NCBI GenBank assembly: GCA_937925525.1 | Contig: CALALS010000166.1 | Span: forward strand, 1-19,827 | DNA length: 19,827 nt | Direction: 5' to 3' | From: an uncultured Flavobacteriales bacterium | GTDB lineage: Bacteria > Bacteroidota > Bacteroidia > Flavobacteriales_E > Vicingaceae | Shown here: in pieces, positions 7,801 to 14,832 of the stretch | Layout of the letters: each line of letters begins with the position of its first letter | How positions within the stretch are numbered: the first letter of the stretch is position 1 | Translations under genes and position numbers: made by a program | Notes under the pieces: model-generated | What the model saw: only the letters and a program-made list of their open reading frames with translations | What the model was told of the DNA's origin: nothing | Databases searched by the model: none

Positions 7801-9371
7801 GAGTAGTAATAGTGATTTAGCCTATCTTTTACAATTACTTTTTCTTTGTCAAAATCGTAAAAAACAAAGCCTTCAATTGATAAATTCATCAACATTACCT
7901 GTGCCTGCTCTTTCGAAATCCTCATTTTTTTAGTTAAATCTTCAACGTAGAATACATTGGTATCAAGCTGAGCCATTAACTGTTTAATTTCATAAAATGG
8001 ATGAGTATTTGACATTCCTTGAAATTTATCAAACCGTTGAATTTTAAAAATATCAGCAGATTCAAATTGGGCATCAGACTTTGTGCCGCCAATTAAATTT
8101 GTCAAGTCCATTGTATTTTCGTCAATGTTCCAATAAAGTGCTTCAAAATCCATATCTATTTTATGGAAAGAGTCAAAATATGGGCTGTTAGAAATCCCTT
8201 TATAATCCCTAATTAGAGCGACTTGTCTTTTATCCATAAAAAATTTAAAAGACAATCCCGGGTGATAAATAGAATCTTTATCAAGTATTATTTTTATGGC
8301 TGTTTGGGTAGATGAAATTTTATCGGTTGTGATAGAGAAGGATTTGGAAGCTGCAATTAAAAATGGGGCTTTTTCTCGATAAAAAATTAAGTAGGCATCT
8401 GCTTCTTCGTTACCTGAGCCAATAAACTTAGCTCCCTTCATTGAAAACCCTCCGTCATAATCTACACCTTCTGCTATATTTTTAATTACAATACGTTTGT
8501 TGTAAGAGTCAAATCTGGGGTAACTGGCTGTTTCTTCTCTAACATTTGCCAATACTTTTTCTTCTAGTTTTCCAAGAAGAGGTTTGTCAAAGTATTTTTT
8601 GTGAGTAAAGTAAACAGAATCCACTTCATAAGTAGGAGATTTAAAGTTTATTTGGTAATTATTAATTTCTGCAAATACTTCATCCTCAGTAAAACCCGCT
8701 CTTACCCAATTTACTTTTCCGCCTTTTCCTATCCATAGTTTTTCAGTTGGGTAATAAACTCCTGAAGTGTTGTAAATAACCGCACTATCTCCTTTTGAAA
8801 AACATCTTAAATTAAGGCTGTTAAATGTTAGTTTTGGTAAACTATCAAAATCAAATTTAAAGTTGCTGGAGCTTGATTCCCATTCAACGGCAGGAGCTTT
8901 AAAAATTCTATTATACTCAAATAAGTTAAATGACATTTCAAGATAATCTCTAAACTTATTGGTCTTTTTGAAATCCAGAAGTTTATCTAGTGATTGATGC
9001 CAAAGGTTATAACTTTCTGATGTTTGGATAGGGCTTTCAACAAGCGATTGAACGGCATAAAGATAATTTTCAAAATCTGGAAAGGGCAAAACTCCTTTTT
9101 TGCTTAGCATTTTGTTACAAATCACATATACTGACTTTCTTTGCTCTTCTGTAAACTTGCCTCCATACCAAGAGTAGGCAAAATCTTTCATGAATTTTTT
9201 ACCATCTTTTGGACGGGCAGCATCTAAAAACACTGTCATCTCTTCATAAAAAGCAATAGAGTCTGAGCTAAACGATTTTATACCGGATGACTGTGCAAAT
9301 AATCCTTGCGAGAAGAATAATAGAGTTATTAAATAAAATATTACTGTTTGGTATAGCTTAGTAAACACCAT
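4896..9371 (-). CDS. Giant exported beta-rich protein of unknown function (1491 aa)
   Basis: I do not recognise a named family. The N-terminus is a typical signal peptide (hydrophobic core, SQGLFAQ at 21-27), so the protein should leave the cytoplasm; no lipobox or type IX C-terminal domain is seen. Residues about 30-165 look helical. The rest is mainly short beta strands with alternating aromatic/hydrophobic residues, including repeated units with GLKGDG or GLSGDG (779-781 and 869-871 mark the GDG). A helical segment at about 468-518 resembles a winged helix. The C-terminal 130 residues are beta-rich again, with no membrane anchor. The ATG at 9371 lies inside the last codons of prmA (31-base overlap), which suggests translational coupling; plsY follows 24 bases after the stop. 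The repeated strands recall periplasmic lipid-bridge or LptA/AsmA-like folds, but that is inference only. A conserved hypothetical envelope protein is the safest call. Confidence 0.9.
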   Translation of the reverse strand: MVFTKLYQTVIFYLITLLFFSQGLFAQSSGIKSFSSDSIAFYEEMTVFLDAARPKDGKKFMKDFAYSWYGGKFTEEQRKSVYVICNKMLSKKGVLPFPDFENYLYAVQSLVESPIQTSESYNLWHQSLDKLLDFKKTNKFRDYLEMSFNLFEYNRIFKAPAVEWESSSSNFKFDFDSLPKLTFNSLNLRCFSKGDSAVIYNTSGVYYPTEKLWIGKGGKVNWVRAGFTEDEVFAEINNYQINFKSPTYEVDSVYFTHKKYFDKPLLGKLEEKVLANVREETASYPRFDSYNKRIVIKNIAEGVDYDGGFSMKGAKFIGSGNEEADAYLIFYREKAPFLIAASKSFSITTDKISSTQTAIKIILDKDSIYHPGLSFKFFMDKRQVALIRDYKGISNSPYFDSFHKIDMDFEALYWNIDENTMDLTNLIGGTKSDAQFESADIFKIQRFDKFQGMSNTHPFYEIKQLMAQLDTNVFYVEDLTKKMRISKEQAQVMLMNLSIEGFVFYDFDKEKVIVKDRLNHYYYSRSFKEDYDVLEFKSDIKGESNATLNLLNFDLKIKGVKYVLLSDSQQVYVFPKNQQLVLKKNRDFIFSGVIRAGKFDFFGKDFSFEYEEFKINLDNVDSLRLRADGTEKDEFGKPKQVAVKTVIEKINGELLIDNQTNKSGAKNFAEYPKFTSFKESYVFYQRQAIQGGVYKKNNFYFQLTPFEIDSLDNFTNAGINFKGTFVSAGIFPDFDESLRLMDDYSLGFERETPPSGVAVYNGKGQYTSKIKLSNEGLKGDGKLEYITSTTYSNDFTFYPDSMRCIAKDYVIEEKPTAVEYPPVLAKNTKVRWLPKNDVMVNYSQDTPFSMYDGSTLNGSIALRPKGLSGDGTFKFEKAELEADKFNFKFQEFTSDTADFRLLDEIGSDALSFNTKNVNAYVNFKERFGEFKSNGGGSYIEFPQNKYICFMEEFKWFMDKNDIALSAKESGQTTDEVTGVALDGSKFISIHDKQDSLSFYAPEARYDIHEKIIYCNNVKYVNVADAMIYPDSGKIVIEKNAKMNTLENAKIVANYITQNFNIYDATINIFGKKNYTGTGYIDYVDETQKVQPIFLENIGVDTTLQTYASGVIEDTANFRLSPQFDYFGRVFLTSNNEDLTFKGSCRIKHDCDKVKPTWFNINAQIDPENIYIPVDSAMTNEFDDQLFAAINSSPDSLGIYSSFFTRQAGRRDQVVLNAKGYLHYHKETGEYRVSSKDKIQEQSFRGNYISLNTKSCKVYGEGTLDLGIEAGQIKMQTGGNAIHNQIDNDAIFDLLMMVNFMMDESAMEKFAKEIIGNTTLDPINFERKTFEKALREIIGQTEADKLISQINLYGGYKKIPDELNKTIIFNEIKFKWDNNSKSYKSFGKIGVGNIYKTQVNKYINGKVELLKKRSGDVVTFYLEIDPNNWYFFQYTRGIMQVYSSNDEFNSVITAVKPDKRKYDHKKGEEPYQYMLSNDRKVRDFVKKFDINE
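6681..7100 (-). repeat. Internal beta-strand repeat units in the 1491-residue protein
   Basis: Two units are easy to align by eye. One spans residues about 758-800 (KIKLSNEGLKGDGKLEY, then a strand ending FTFYPDSM). The other spans about 851-897 (SIALRPKGLSGDGTFKFE, then strands ending in FKFQEF and ADFRL). The GDG triplets are 90 residues apart. Related looser strands occur near 588-627 (VIRAGKFDFFGKDFSFEYEE) and 720-751 (NFKGTFVSAGIFPDF). This indicates a repeating all-beta architecture. Confidence 0.55.
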
Positions 9372-10156
9372 TTATTCTTAGTTTTTTTATCATTTAAAGA
9401 TAAATTATTTTTTTTAGCTTCTTGGTTAATTAAGTCAAAATCTTCTTCATAAAACCCACTTAATAACATGACTCCATTTTTATTTAGTGAGTTATAGTAG
9501 CTGTGTAGGTCATTTAAAAGAACATTTCTGTTAATATTAGCTATGATTAAATCATACTTTTTTCCATCTATCTTGGAAACATCCCCAAGAATTGTGGTGA
9601 AGTTTTTAATTTGATTTATTTCACAGTTTTCAATACAATTTTCATAAGCCCATTCTTCAATATCTATGCCATCAATACTTTTAGCTCCCTTCATTGATGC
9701 AAGTATTCCCAAAATTCCTGTGCCACATCCCATGTCTAAAACTATTTTGTTTTCCAATTCTAGTTCTAGCAGTCTCTTTATCATTAAATAAGTGGTTTCA
9801 TGATGCCCTGTTCCGAAAGACATTTTTGGGTTAATGATGATTTCATATTTAACGTCAATTTTTTTATGGAAAGTTGCACGAATGGCACACAAATCATCAA
9901 TTAAAATTGGTTCGAAATTACTTTCCCAAGTTTCATTCCAGTTAATGTTAGGCATCACTTTAATACTAAACGAAACATTATCGGGAATAACTTCCTTAAT
10001 TTTTTCTTCGTTAAACTTTTGCTTTTCTATATAACCTATTAAGCCGGTATCTATTTCTTGAAATGAGTCGAAATCAATTTCAGAAAGTTGAGCTACTAAA
10101 ATATCAGTTGTTTGCTCTATAGGAGCAAACCTAAAATCTACTTCTATAAATTCCAT
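9341..10156 (-). CDS. prmA: Ribosomal protein L11 methyltransferase PrmA
   Basis: This is a cytoplasmic SAM-dependent enzyme that methylates ribosomal protein L11. The family signature FGTGHHETT is at 114-122, the SAM-binding loop DMGCGTG at 141-147, the acidic end of strand 2 near D165 (GIDIEEWA), and the NxxxN-type catalytic loop ANINRN at 206-211. The N-terminal about 100 residues form the substrate-recognition domain. The length of 271 residues is close to the usual bacterial size. The start is ATG at 10156, a single base after the tpiA stop. The 3' end overlaps the start of the 1491-residue gene by 31 bases. The protein is not essential in studied bacteria, and its place between tpiA and an envelope giant does not add to its function. 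Confidence 0.95.
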   Translation of the reverse strand: MEFIEVDFRFAPIEQTTDILVAQLSEIDFDSFQEIDTGLIGYIEKQKFNEEKIKEVIPDNVSFSIKVMPNINWNETWESNFEPILIDDLCAIRATFHKKIDVKYEIIINPKMSFGTGHHETTYLMIKRLLELELENKIVLDMGCGTGILGILASMKGAKSIDGIDIEEWAYENCIENCEINQIKNFTTILGDVSKIDGKKYDLIIANINRNVLLNDLHSYYNSLNKNGVMLLSGFYEEDFDLINQEAKKNNLSLNDKKTKNKWCLLSYTKQ

Positions 10157-10157
10157 T

Positions 10158-10907
10158 TTAAAAGGATTCAGCTATTTGAAGAAAATCATTGGCTATTAAT
10201 GAAGCACCACCAATAAGTCCACCATCAATATCATGTTGTGCAAACAATTCTTTTGCATTTGAGGGCTTGCAGCTCCCGCCATATAGGATGCTCGTTTGAT
10301 TAGATATGGCTTCAGTGTATTTTTCTTTTATTAGCGTTCTAATATATTGATGAATTTCTTGTGCTTGTTCAGCGGTAGCAGTTTTACCCGTTCCAATAGC
10401 CCAAACAGGTTCATAAGCAATTATTATTTTCTGAAAATCATTTTCATTTAAATGAAACAGCACATTAGAAATTTGATTTTTTATAACTTCAAAATGCTTA
10501 TTATTTTCTCTTTCTTCTAATTTTTCACCACAACAAAAGATGGGAGTTATATTACTTGAAAGACAACTTTTTGCTTTTAAAATTAGCTGTTCGTTTGATT
10601 CGCTAAAATATTCTCTTCTTTCAGAATGGCCAATAATACAATAATTCACTCCTATTGATTTTAACATTGAGGCAGAAACTTCTCCAGTGAAAGCGCCTTT
10701 TTCGTGTTCACTACAATTTTGTGCTCCGATTTTAATGGGAGAATGAGAAACTGTTTCTGATATATTTTGAAGGTAAGTAAAAGGAGGAAAGATGATTAGA
10801 GAGCAATTGATATTACTTGATTTTGAAATTAATTCCTTAACCAATTGATTAGCATCAGGCCAAGTGGTATTCATTTTCCAGTTTCCCGCAACAATTTTTT
10901 TTCTCAT
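10158..10907 (-). CDS. tpiA: Triose-phosphate isomerase
   Basis: This TIM-barrel glycolytic enzyme interconverts dihydroxyacetone phosphate and glyceraldehyde 3-phosphate. The active-site residues are all visible: N9 and K11 in AGNWKMN, H94 in IIGHSERREYF, and the base E166 in AYEPVWAIGTGK, whose loop 6 is intact. The phosphate-binding GGLIGGASL lies near the C-terminus. The length of 249 residues is standard. The start is ATG at 10907, giving the canonical MRKKIVAGNWKMN. It begins 6 bases after the ABC permease stop and ends one base before prmA, so it is co-transcribed with both. DHAP is interconvertible with glycerol 3-phosphate, the substrate of PlsY further down the operon, though that link is only thematic. 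Confidence 0.98.
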   Translation of the reverse strand: MRKKIVAGNWKMNTTWPDANQLVKELISKSSNINCSLIIFPPFTYLQNISETVSHSPIKIGAQNCSEHEKGAFTGEVSASMLKSIGVNYCIIGHSERREYFSESNEQLILKAKSCLSSNITPIFCCGEKLEERENNKHFEVIKNQISNVLFHLNENDFQKIIIAYEPVWAIGTGKTATAEQAQEIHQYIRTLIKEKYTEAISNQTSILYGGSCKPSNAKELFAQHDIDGGLIGGASLIANDFLQIAESF

Positions 10908-10913
10908 AATTTA

Positions 10914-11990
10914 TTATTGGTAGCGAATTCTTGGGTCAAGTAATCCGTAAGTGATGTCCACTAAAATATTAATTACTACAAACACTAAGGAAAAGATAAG
11001 CACACCTCCCATTACCACAGGAAGGTCGTACCTTATTAAGCCTTGATAAATTTCGTATCCGATTCCTTTCCAGGTAAATACAATCTCAACAAATAACGCT
11101 CCAGCGAGTAAACTGGCAAACATGCCTGAAACGGCTGTAACTACAGGGTTTAAAGCATTTTTTAAAGCATGTTTTAAAATGATTGGCAAATTACTTAATC
11201 CTTTTGCTTTTGCGGTTCTCATATAGTCCATTCCCATAACTTCAAGCATGGAGTTTCTGGTAAGCTGAACAATTACTGCAAGTGGTCTAATTCCCAAGGT
11301 AAGTGCAGGAAGCACAAGGTTTTTTAAATCTAAGTATTCGTAGCCTTCTAAATCGTCTATTGAATATAAACTACCCCAAGTATTTAATCCGGTAATATCT
11401 GCTAATAAATCTCCAAATACCCAGGCTATGATTATTCCTAAAAAGAATGATGGCCCTGACATACCAAGTATGGAAGTGAAGATTAGTGAGTTGTCTATCC
11501 ATGTACTTCTATTTACGGCAGCAATAATTCCAAATAAAATGCCCAAAATGGTAGCGATAAGCATGGCGCTAATTGCTAATACCGCAGTTTCCGGCATGGC
11601 ATCAATTAGAATTTCAGATACTTTTCTTTTGGTTTGGTATGACCGCCTCATATATGGCGACTTCATAACTACTACTTTTTCATTTCCAATAGAGAATAAT
11701 TCTGTTGCCGAGTATTTTGTTGTGTCTAAATAAAAATTATTGTCTGAATTATGGCTGTGAACAGAAATTGGACTAATGTCATTCAGATACATCATATATT
11801 GAACTGACAATGGCTGGTCTAAACCTAAGTCTTTATTAATAGCTTTTATAGATTCTTCATCAGCTCTTTGTCCCATCATCATACGTGCTGGATCACCAGG
11901 AAGCACATTAAATAATAAAAACACTACTGTAATTACACCACCCAGCACTAAACCACCGTATAAAACCCTTCTGATTATGAATGTTATCAC
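10914..11990 (-). CDS. ABC transporter permease, dipeptide/oligopeptide (DppB/OppB) type
   Basis: This inner-membrane subunit belongs to a binding-protein-dependent ABC importer of the peptide/nickel family. An N-terminal segment at about 9-29 is followed by the family signature LFNVLPGDPAR (26-36). Further membrane segments follow at about 134-157, 166-193, 222-245, 283-304 and 325-348. The EAA coupling loop is at about 250-282 (RTAKAKGL at 258-265), and the end LDPRIRYQ is typical. Residues about 72-128 form an extended loop between the first two membrane segments, making it longer (358) than the classic members. The start is GTG at 11990, sharing GTGA with the TGA stop of the upstream gene; no in-frame ATG is near. 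No partner permease, ATPase or binding protein lies in the window, so the substrate cannot be assigned. Confidence 0.9.
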   Translation of the reverse strand: MITFIIRRVLYGGLVLGGVITVVFLLFNVLPGDPARMMMGQRADEESIKAINKDLGLDQPLSVQYMMYLNDISPISVHSHNSDNNFYLDTTKYSATELFSIGNEKVVVMKSPYMRRSYQTKRKVSEILIDAMPETAVLAISAMLIATILGILFGIIAAVNRSTWIDNSLIFTSILGMSGPSFFLGIIIAWVFGDLLADITGLNTWGSLYSIDDLEGYEYLDLKNLVLPALTLGIRPLAVIVQLTRNSMLEVMGMDYMRTAKAKGLSNLPIILKHALKNALNPVVTAVSGMFASLLAGALFVEIVFTWKGIGYEIYQGLIRYDLPVVMGGVLIFSLVFVVINILVDITYGLLDPRIRYQ

Positions 11991-13327
11991 TTTAAATACT
12001 CGTTTTTAATTGTTTCAAAATCGGGAATGTGATTACCATTCCATTTTCCAACTACTGTTCCTTTCTTTAATATTAAAACTCCGGGATTAGCTCTCAGCAC
12101 TGTTTTTATAGTTGTTTCATCACCAAAATAAAAATCGCACATAAGCTGATGCTTGTGTCTAAATTCTTCTGCATCTTCTTTCGGAGAGGCGGTTAAGCCA
12201 ATTGCATAATGACCATTATTATAAGCTTCTTCTATTACTTTACTAATTGCTTTCATGTTGCTTTCATCGACCTTGCTTATATTTTTTGATATGAAGATAA
12301 ATAAATATCCTTCTTCATTTAAATAATCTTCAGCATAATCGTTTCCATCCACATCAGATATAGAAAAATCATGTATAGGAGCTTCATCACCTTTTTGTAT
12401 TAATTTTGATTGTGAATCAACAAATTCCCAGTTTAAGGTGTCTTGCCATGGGTAATTTTCTGTAGTAAAATCTTTTACTTCTCCTGTATTTTTGTTTTTA
12501 TAACTTAAAACTGTTTCGTAGATATCTTGCTTAGCATTGGGTGGAAGCTGCATTTGTTCCCAAATATTTTTACCAACTGCGTAAGGTCTGTAATCTCTTA
12601 TGGGTAAGTGTGTGTAACAATATAAAATAAAGCTAACGGAAATAACGGTAACAAAGCCCGCAATAATCCAATCACTATTTGGCTTTATTCGTTTAATAAT
12701 TAAATAGCCTATAAATGCTGCAATGGTAAAAATAACAGGAAAGTACCAACTAAATACCCAACTCAATAATGCAATTGCCGCTAGTGAAAACGGGAGCAAA
12801 ATCATATCGTCTTTTGTGTCATTAAGATTGATGTTTTTTCTTTTGAAAAACATGGGTAAAATGAAGATAAAAAGAATAAGGTCTTTAAAGAAAGACTCCC
12901 AAGGAGTTAGGCTTCTGCCTAAAGAACCTTTTAAAGCATCTCCAAAACATCCGCAGTCTGTAACGCAAGTAACGGTTCGCTCAACTTCTTGGCCGTCAAC
13001 AACAGTTGTATAAGTGCTTAATGGGTCACATGTAGCTGTATAGAGTGTTAGCCAACCAAAAAACACGGTCAAACCAACAAGAGACCATGTCGCCACTTTC
13101 ATTTTTCCACCAAAAATTACAGCAAATCCTAAAACAATTTCGGCTAAGCATGCTAAACATGCTAATAGAAGGGCATAATCATCAAGAAAAGTTAAGTTTA
13201 GTGCACTTTCAGCAAAGTAATCATTCAGTTTATAAGAAAAACCCAAAGGGTCATTGGCCTTTATTAGTCCTGAAATAACAAATAGACTACCAACAATAAC
13301 TCTTGATATGTAAAGTAAAACTTTCAT
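11987..13327 (-). CDS. BT_3928-family protein: DoxX/MauE-like membrane domain plus thioredoxin-like domain
   Basis: Residues 1-165 form a four-helix DoxX/MauE-type domain: GLIKANDPLGFSYKLNDYF at 20-38, a CLAC pair at 57-60 in a membrane helix, C100, and the CVTDCGCFGDALKG cluster at 121-134. Three more membrane helices follow at about 175-190, 194-211 and 221-239. The soluble C-terminal part (about 310-446) has a redoxin/thioredoxin-like outline (DEAPIHDFSI, LFIFIS, then NPGVLILKKGTVVGKW). It lacks a CxxC where the active site should be, and only one Cys (MCDFYFGD) remains. MauE-type proteins serve disulfide chemistry of exported proteins, so a redox role is likely but not shown. The start is ATG at 13327. 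It is first in the tight operon, overlaps the permease by 4 bases, and lies 74 bases after the Nmad1 stop. Confidence 0.85.
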   Translation of the reverse strand: MKVLLYISRVIVGSLFVISGLIKANDPLGFSYKLNDYFAESALNLTFLDDYALLLACLACLAEIVLGFAVIFGGKMKVATWSLVGLTVFFGWLTLYTATCDPLSTYTTVVDGQEVERTVTCVTDCGCFGDALKGSLGRSLTPWESFFKDLILFIFILPMFFKRKNINLNDTKDDMILLPFSLAAIALLSWVFSWYFPVIFTIAAFIGYLIIKRIKPNSDWIIAGFVTVISVSFILYCYTHLPIRDYRPYAVGKNIWEQMQLPPNAKQDIYETVLSYKNKNTGEVKDFTTENYPWQDTLNWEFVDSQSKLIQKGDEAPIHDFSISDVDGNDYAEDYLNEEGYLFIFISKNISKVDESNMKAISKVIEEAYNNGHYAIGLTASPKEDAEEFRHKHQLMCDFYFGDETTIKTVLRANPGVLILKKGTVVGKWNGNHIPDFETIKNEYLK

Positions 13328-13349
13328 TTTAGCGGATTTGAGGTTGACT

Positions 13350-13357
13350 CAAATTTA
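13350..13357 (-). promoter_or_regulatory. Possible -7 element (TAAATTTG) ahead of the BT_3928-tpiA-prmA-plsY run
   Basis: Read on the minus strand, these eight bases fit the Bacteroidota -7 consensus TANNTTTG and lie about 23 bases upstream of the ATG at 13327, in the 74-base gap after the Nmad1 gene. No TTG is found at the expected -33 distance, so this is a half-match. Read-through from the Nmad1 gene is an equally good source of transcription. Confidence 0.3.
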
Positions 13358-13401
13358 CATAGGTTTAATTTATAAGATGGTTTTATTTTATTAATTTACA
13401 A

Positions 13402-13959
13402 TTATTTAACACTTTCTTTAGTTTCTTCTTCAAGTTTAATTAAAGCAAAAACGGAGTAATTTATAATATCTTGGAAGTTAGCATCAATTCCTTCAGAAAT
13501 TAATGTTTTTCCTTCATTGTCTTCTATTTGTTTGATGCGCAGTATTTTCATTAAAATTAAATCAGTTAGTGAGCTAACTCTCATATCTCTCCATGCCTCA
13601 CCATAGTCATGATTTTTGTCTAGCATTAGCTGCTTAGTCGCTTCAAATTGTTTGTCATAGGAAGCCAAAACAGTTTCATGGTTTGTGTCATCGGTTTCAG
13701 TAATTCCAAGCTCTTGCTGGATTAAAGCCATCAGACTATAGTTAATCATACCAATATATTCATTGTCTATACTTTCACCTACTTTGTTTATTCCTTTGTC
13801 TTCTATACTTCTAATTCTTTTTGCTTTAATAAATATTTGGTCTGTTAAAGAAGATGTTCTTAAAATACGCCAAGCCGTGCCATAATCTTTCATCTTCTTT
13901 GTAAAGATTTCTCTACATTTTGTTATTATTGAATCGTATTGTAAAACCGTTTTATCCAT
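13402..13959 (-). CDS. Nucleotide modification associated domain 1 (DUF1599) protein, duplicated domain
   Basis: The protein has two copies of the same about 70-residue helical unit. Counted from the ATG at 13959, the first has DYGTAWRILRTSSLTDQIFI (starting about residue 25) followed by KAKRIRSIED. The second has DYGEAWRDMRVSSLTDLILM (about 118) followed by KILRIKQIED. Each is followed by a helix with I(N)YS(L/V)(M/F)ALI. This is the PF07659 family, found in Bacteroidota genomes and, under its newer name, near nucleotide-modification genes of phages. The biochemical activity is not established. I chose ATG 13959; the frame also allows TTG at 13971, which would overlap the folP start. The gene is divergent from folP with 6 bases between start codons and is followed by the BT_3928 gene after 74 bases. 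Conserved D, W and R residues in both copies suggest both are functional. Confidence 0.9.
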   Translation of the reverse strand: MDKTVLQYDSIITKCREIFTKKMKDYGTAWRILRTSSLTDQIFIKAKRIRSIEDKGINKVGESIDNEYIGMINYSLMALIQQELGITETDDTNHETVLASYDKQFEATKQLMLDKNHDYGEAWRDMRVSSLTDLILMKILRIKQIEDNEGKTLISEGIDANFQDIINYSVFALIKLEEETKESVK

Positions 13960-13965
13960 TCCCCT

Positions 13966-14832
13966 ATGCAAAAAGAAGCGAAAGATAGTGTTTTTTTCAG
14001 AAAAAGTGTGATTAATTGTAAGGGTAAGTTGCTTGATATTTCTAAGCCCTTGGTGATGGGAATTTTAAATGTTACTCCGGATTCTTTTTATGACGGAGGA
14101 AAAAATAATAATGTGGTTCAGGCTATTACCAAAGCAGAAGAAATGTTAATGGATGGCGCTACTATAATTGATATTGGAGGATATAGTAGCAGACCCAATG
14201 CTGATGATATTTCTATTGAAGAAGAAGAGAAAAGGGTTTTGCCTATTATTTCTGAATTGATAAAACAGTTTCCGGACATAATTATTTCAGCAGATACATT
14301 TAGAAGTGAAATTGCAAATGCAGCTATAAATGAGGGCGCAGCTATCATCAATGATATTTCCGGTGGTGAATTAGATAAAAACATGTTTGATGTTGTTGCA
14401 AAACTAGGTGTCCCATATATTTTAATGCACATGAAAGGCAACCCTCAAAATATGGTTCATCAATCTCAATACAGTGACATTTTAAATGAGATGCATCTGT
14501 ACTTTTCCGCAAAAATTAATGAACTTTATTCTTTAGGTGTGAATGATATAATACTGGATCCTGGTTTTGGTTTTAGCAAAACTGCCGAACAAAGTTTTTA
14601 TATTTTAAATAACTTGAAAAGCTTTGATATTTATAATTTACCCATATTAGCCGGAATGTCAAGAAAATCAATGATTTATAAAACTCTTGATATAACTACT
14701 GATAAGGCTTTAAATGGCACAACTGCCTTAAATATGGCCGCATTAATAAATGGTGCAAAAATACTTAGGGTGCACGATGTTAAAGAGGCAATGGAGGTAA
14801 CTAAGTTATACGCTAAGCTTTCCTTAGTTTGA
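13966..14832 (+). CDS. folP: Dihydropteroate synthase
   Basis: This TIM-barrel folate enzyme condenses p-aminobenzoate with 6-hydroxymethyl-7,8-dihydropterin diphosphate; it is the target of sulfonamides. Visible motifs are ILNVTPDSF (33-41, first signature), DIGGYSSRP (69-77, the usual GxSTRP with Ser for Thr), ADTFR (109-113), NDISGG (129-134), LMHMKGNPQNM (153-163), LDPGFGFSK (197-205), GMSRKS (230-235) and RVHDV (268-272). The length of 288 residues is normal. The start is ATG at 13966; GTG at 14008 would give an N-terminus (VINCKGKLLD) closer to many relatives and cannot be excluded. Its 3' end overlaps the convergent desaturase by 20 bases. From memory, folP in many Bacteroidota is followed by a diadenylate cyclase gene; that partner is absent here. 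Confidence 0.97.
   Translation: MQKEAKDSVFFRKSVINCKGKLLDISKPLVMGILNVTPDSFYDGGKNNNVVQAITKAEEMLMDGATIIDIGGYSSRPNADDISIEEEEKRVLPIISELIKQFPDIIISADTFRSEIANAAINEGAAIINDISGGELDKNMFDVVAKLGVPYILMHMKGNPQNMVHQSQYSDILNEMHLYFSAKINELYSLGVNDIILDPGFGFSKTAEQSFYILNNLKSFDIYNLPILAGMSRKSMIYKTLDITTDKALNGTTALNMAALINGAKILRVHDVKEAMEVTKLYAKLSLV

Noticed and set aside
13959..13971. TTG at 13971 as the start of the Nmad1 gene
   Set aside because: It would add only four residues (ending in G) before a normal ATG at 13959 and would overlap the folP start codon. The ATG is the simpler choice.
13980..13987. TATCTTTC on the minus strand as a -7 element for the Nmad1 gene
   Set aside because: It misses the final G of TANNTTTG and has no TTG at the -33 distance; it lies inside folP coding sequence.
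14813..14827. CTAAG-loop-CTTAG hairpin followed by TTTG as a terminator after folP
   Set aside because: The stem is only five pairs and the T-run is three bases. It also lies within the stop regions of both convergent genes, so it could easily be chance.
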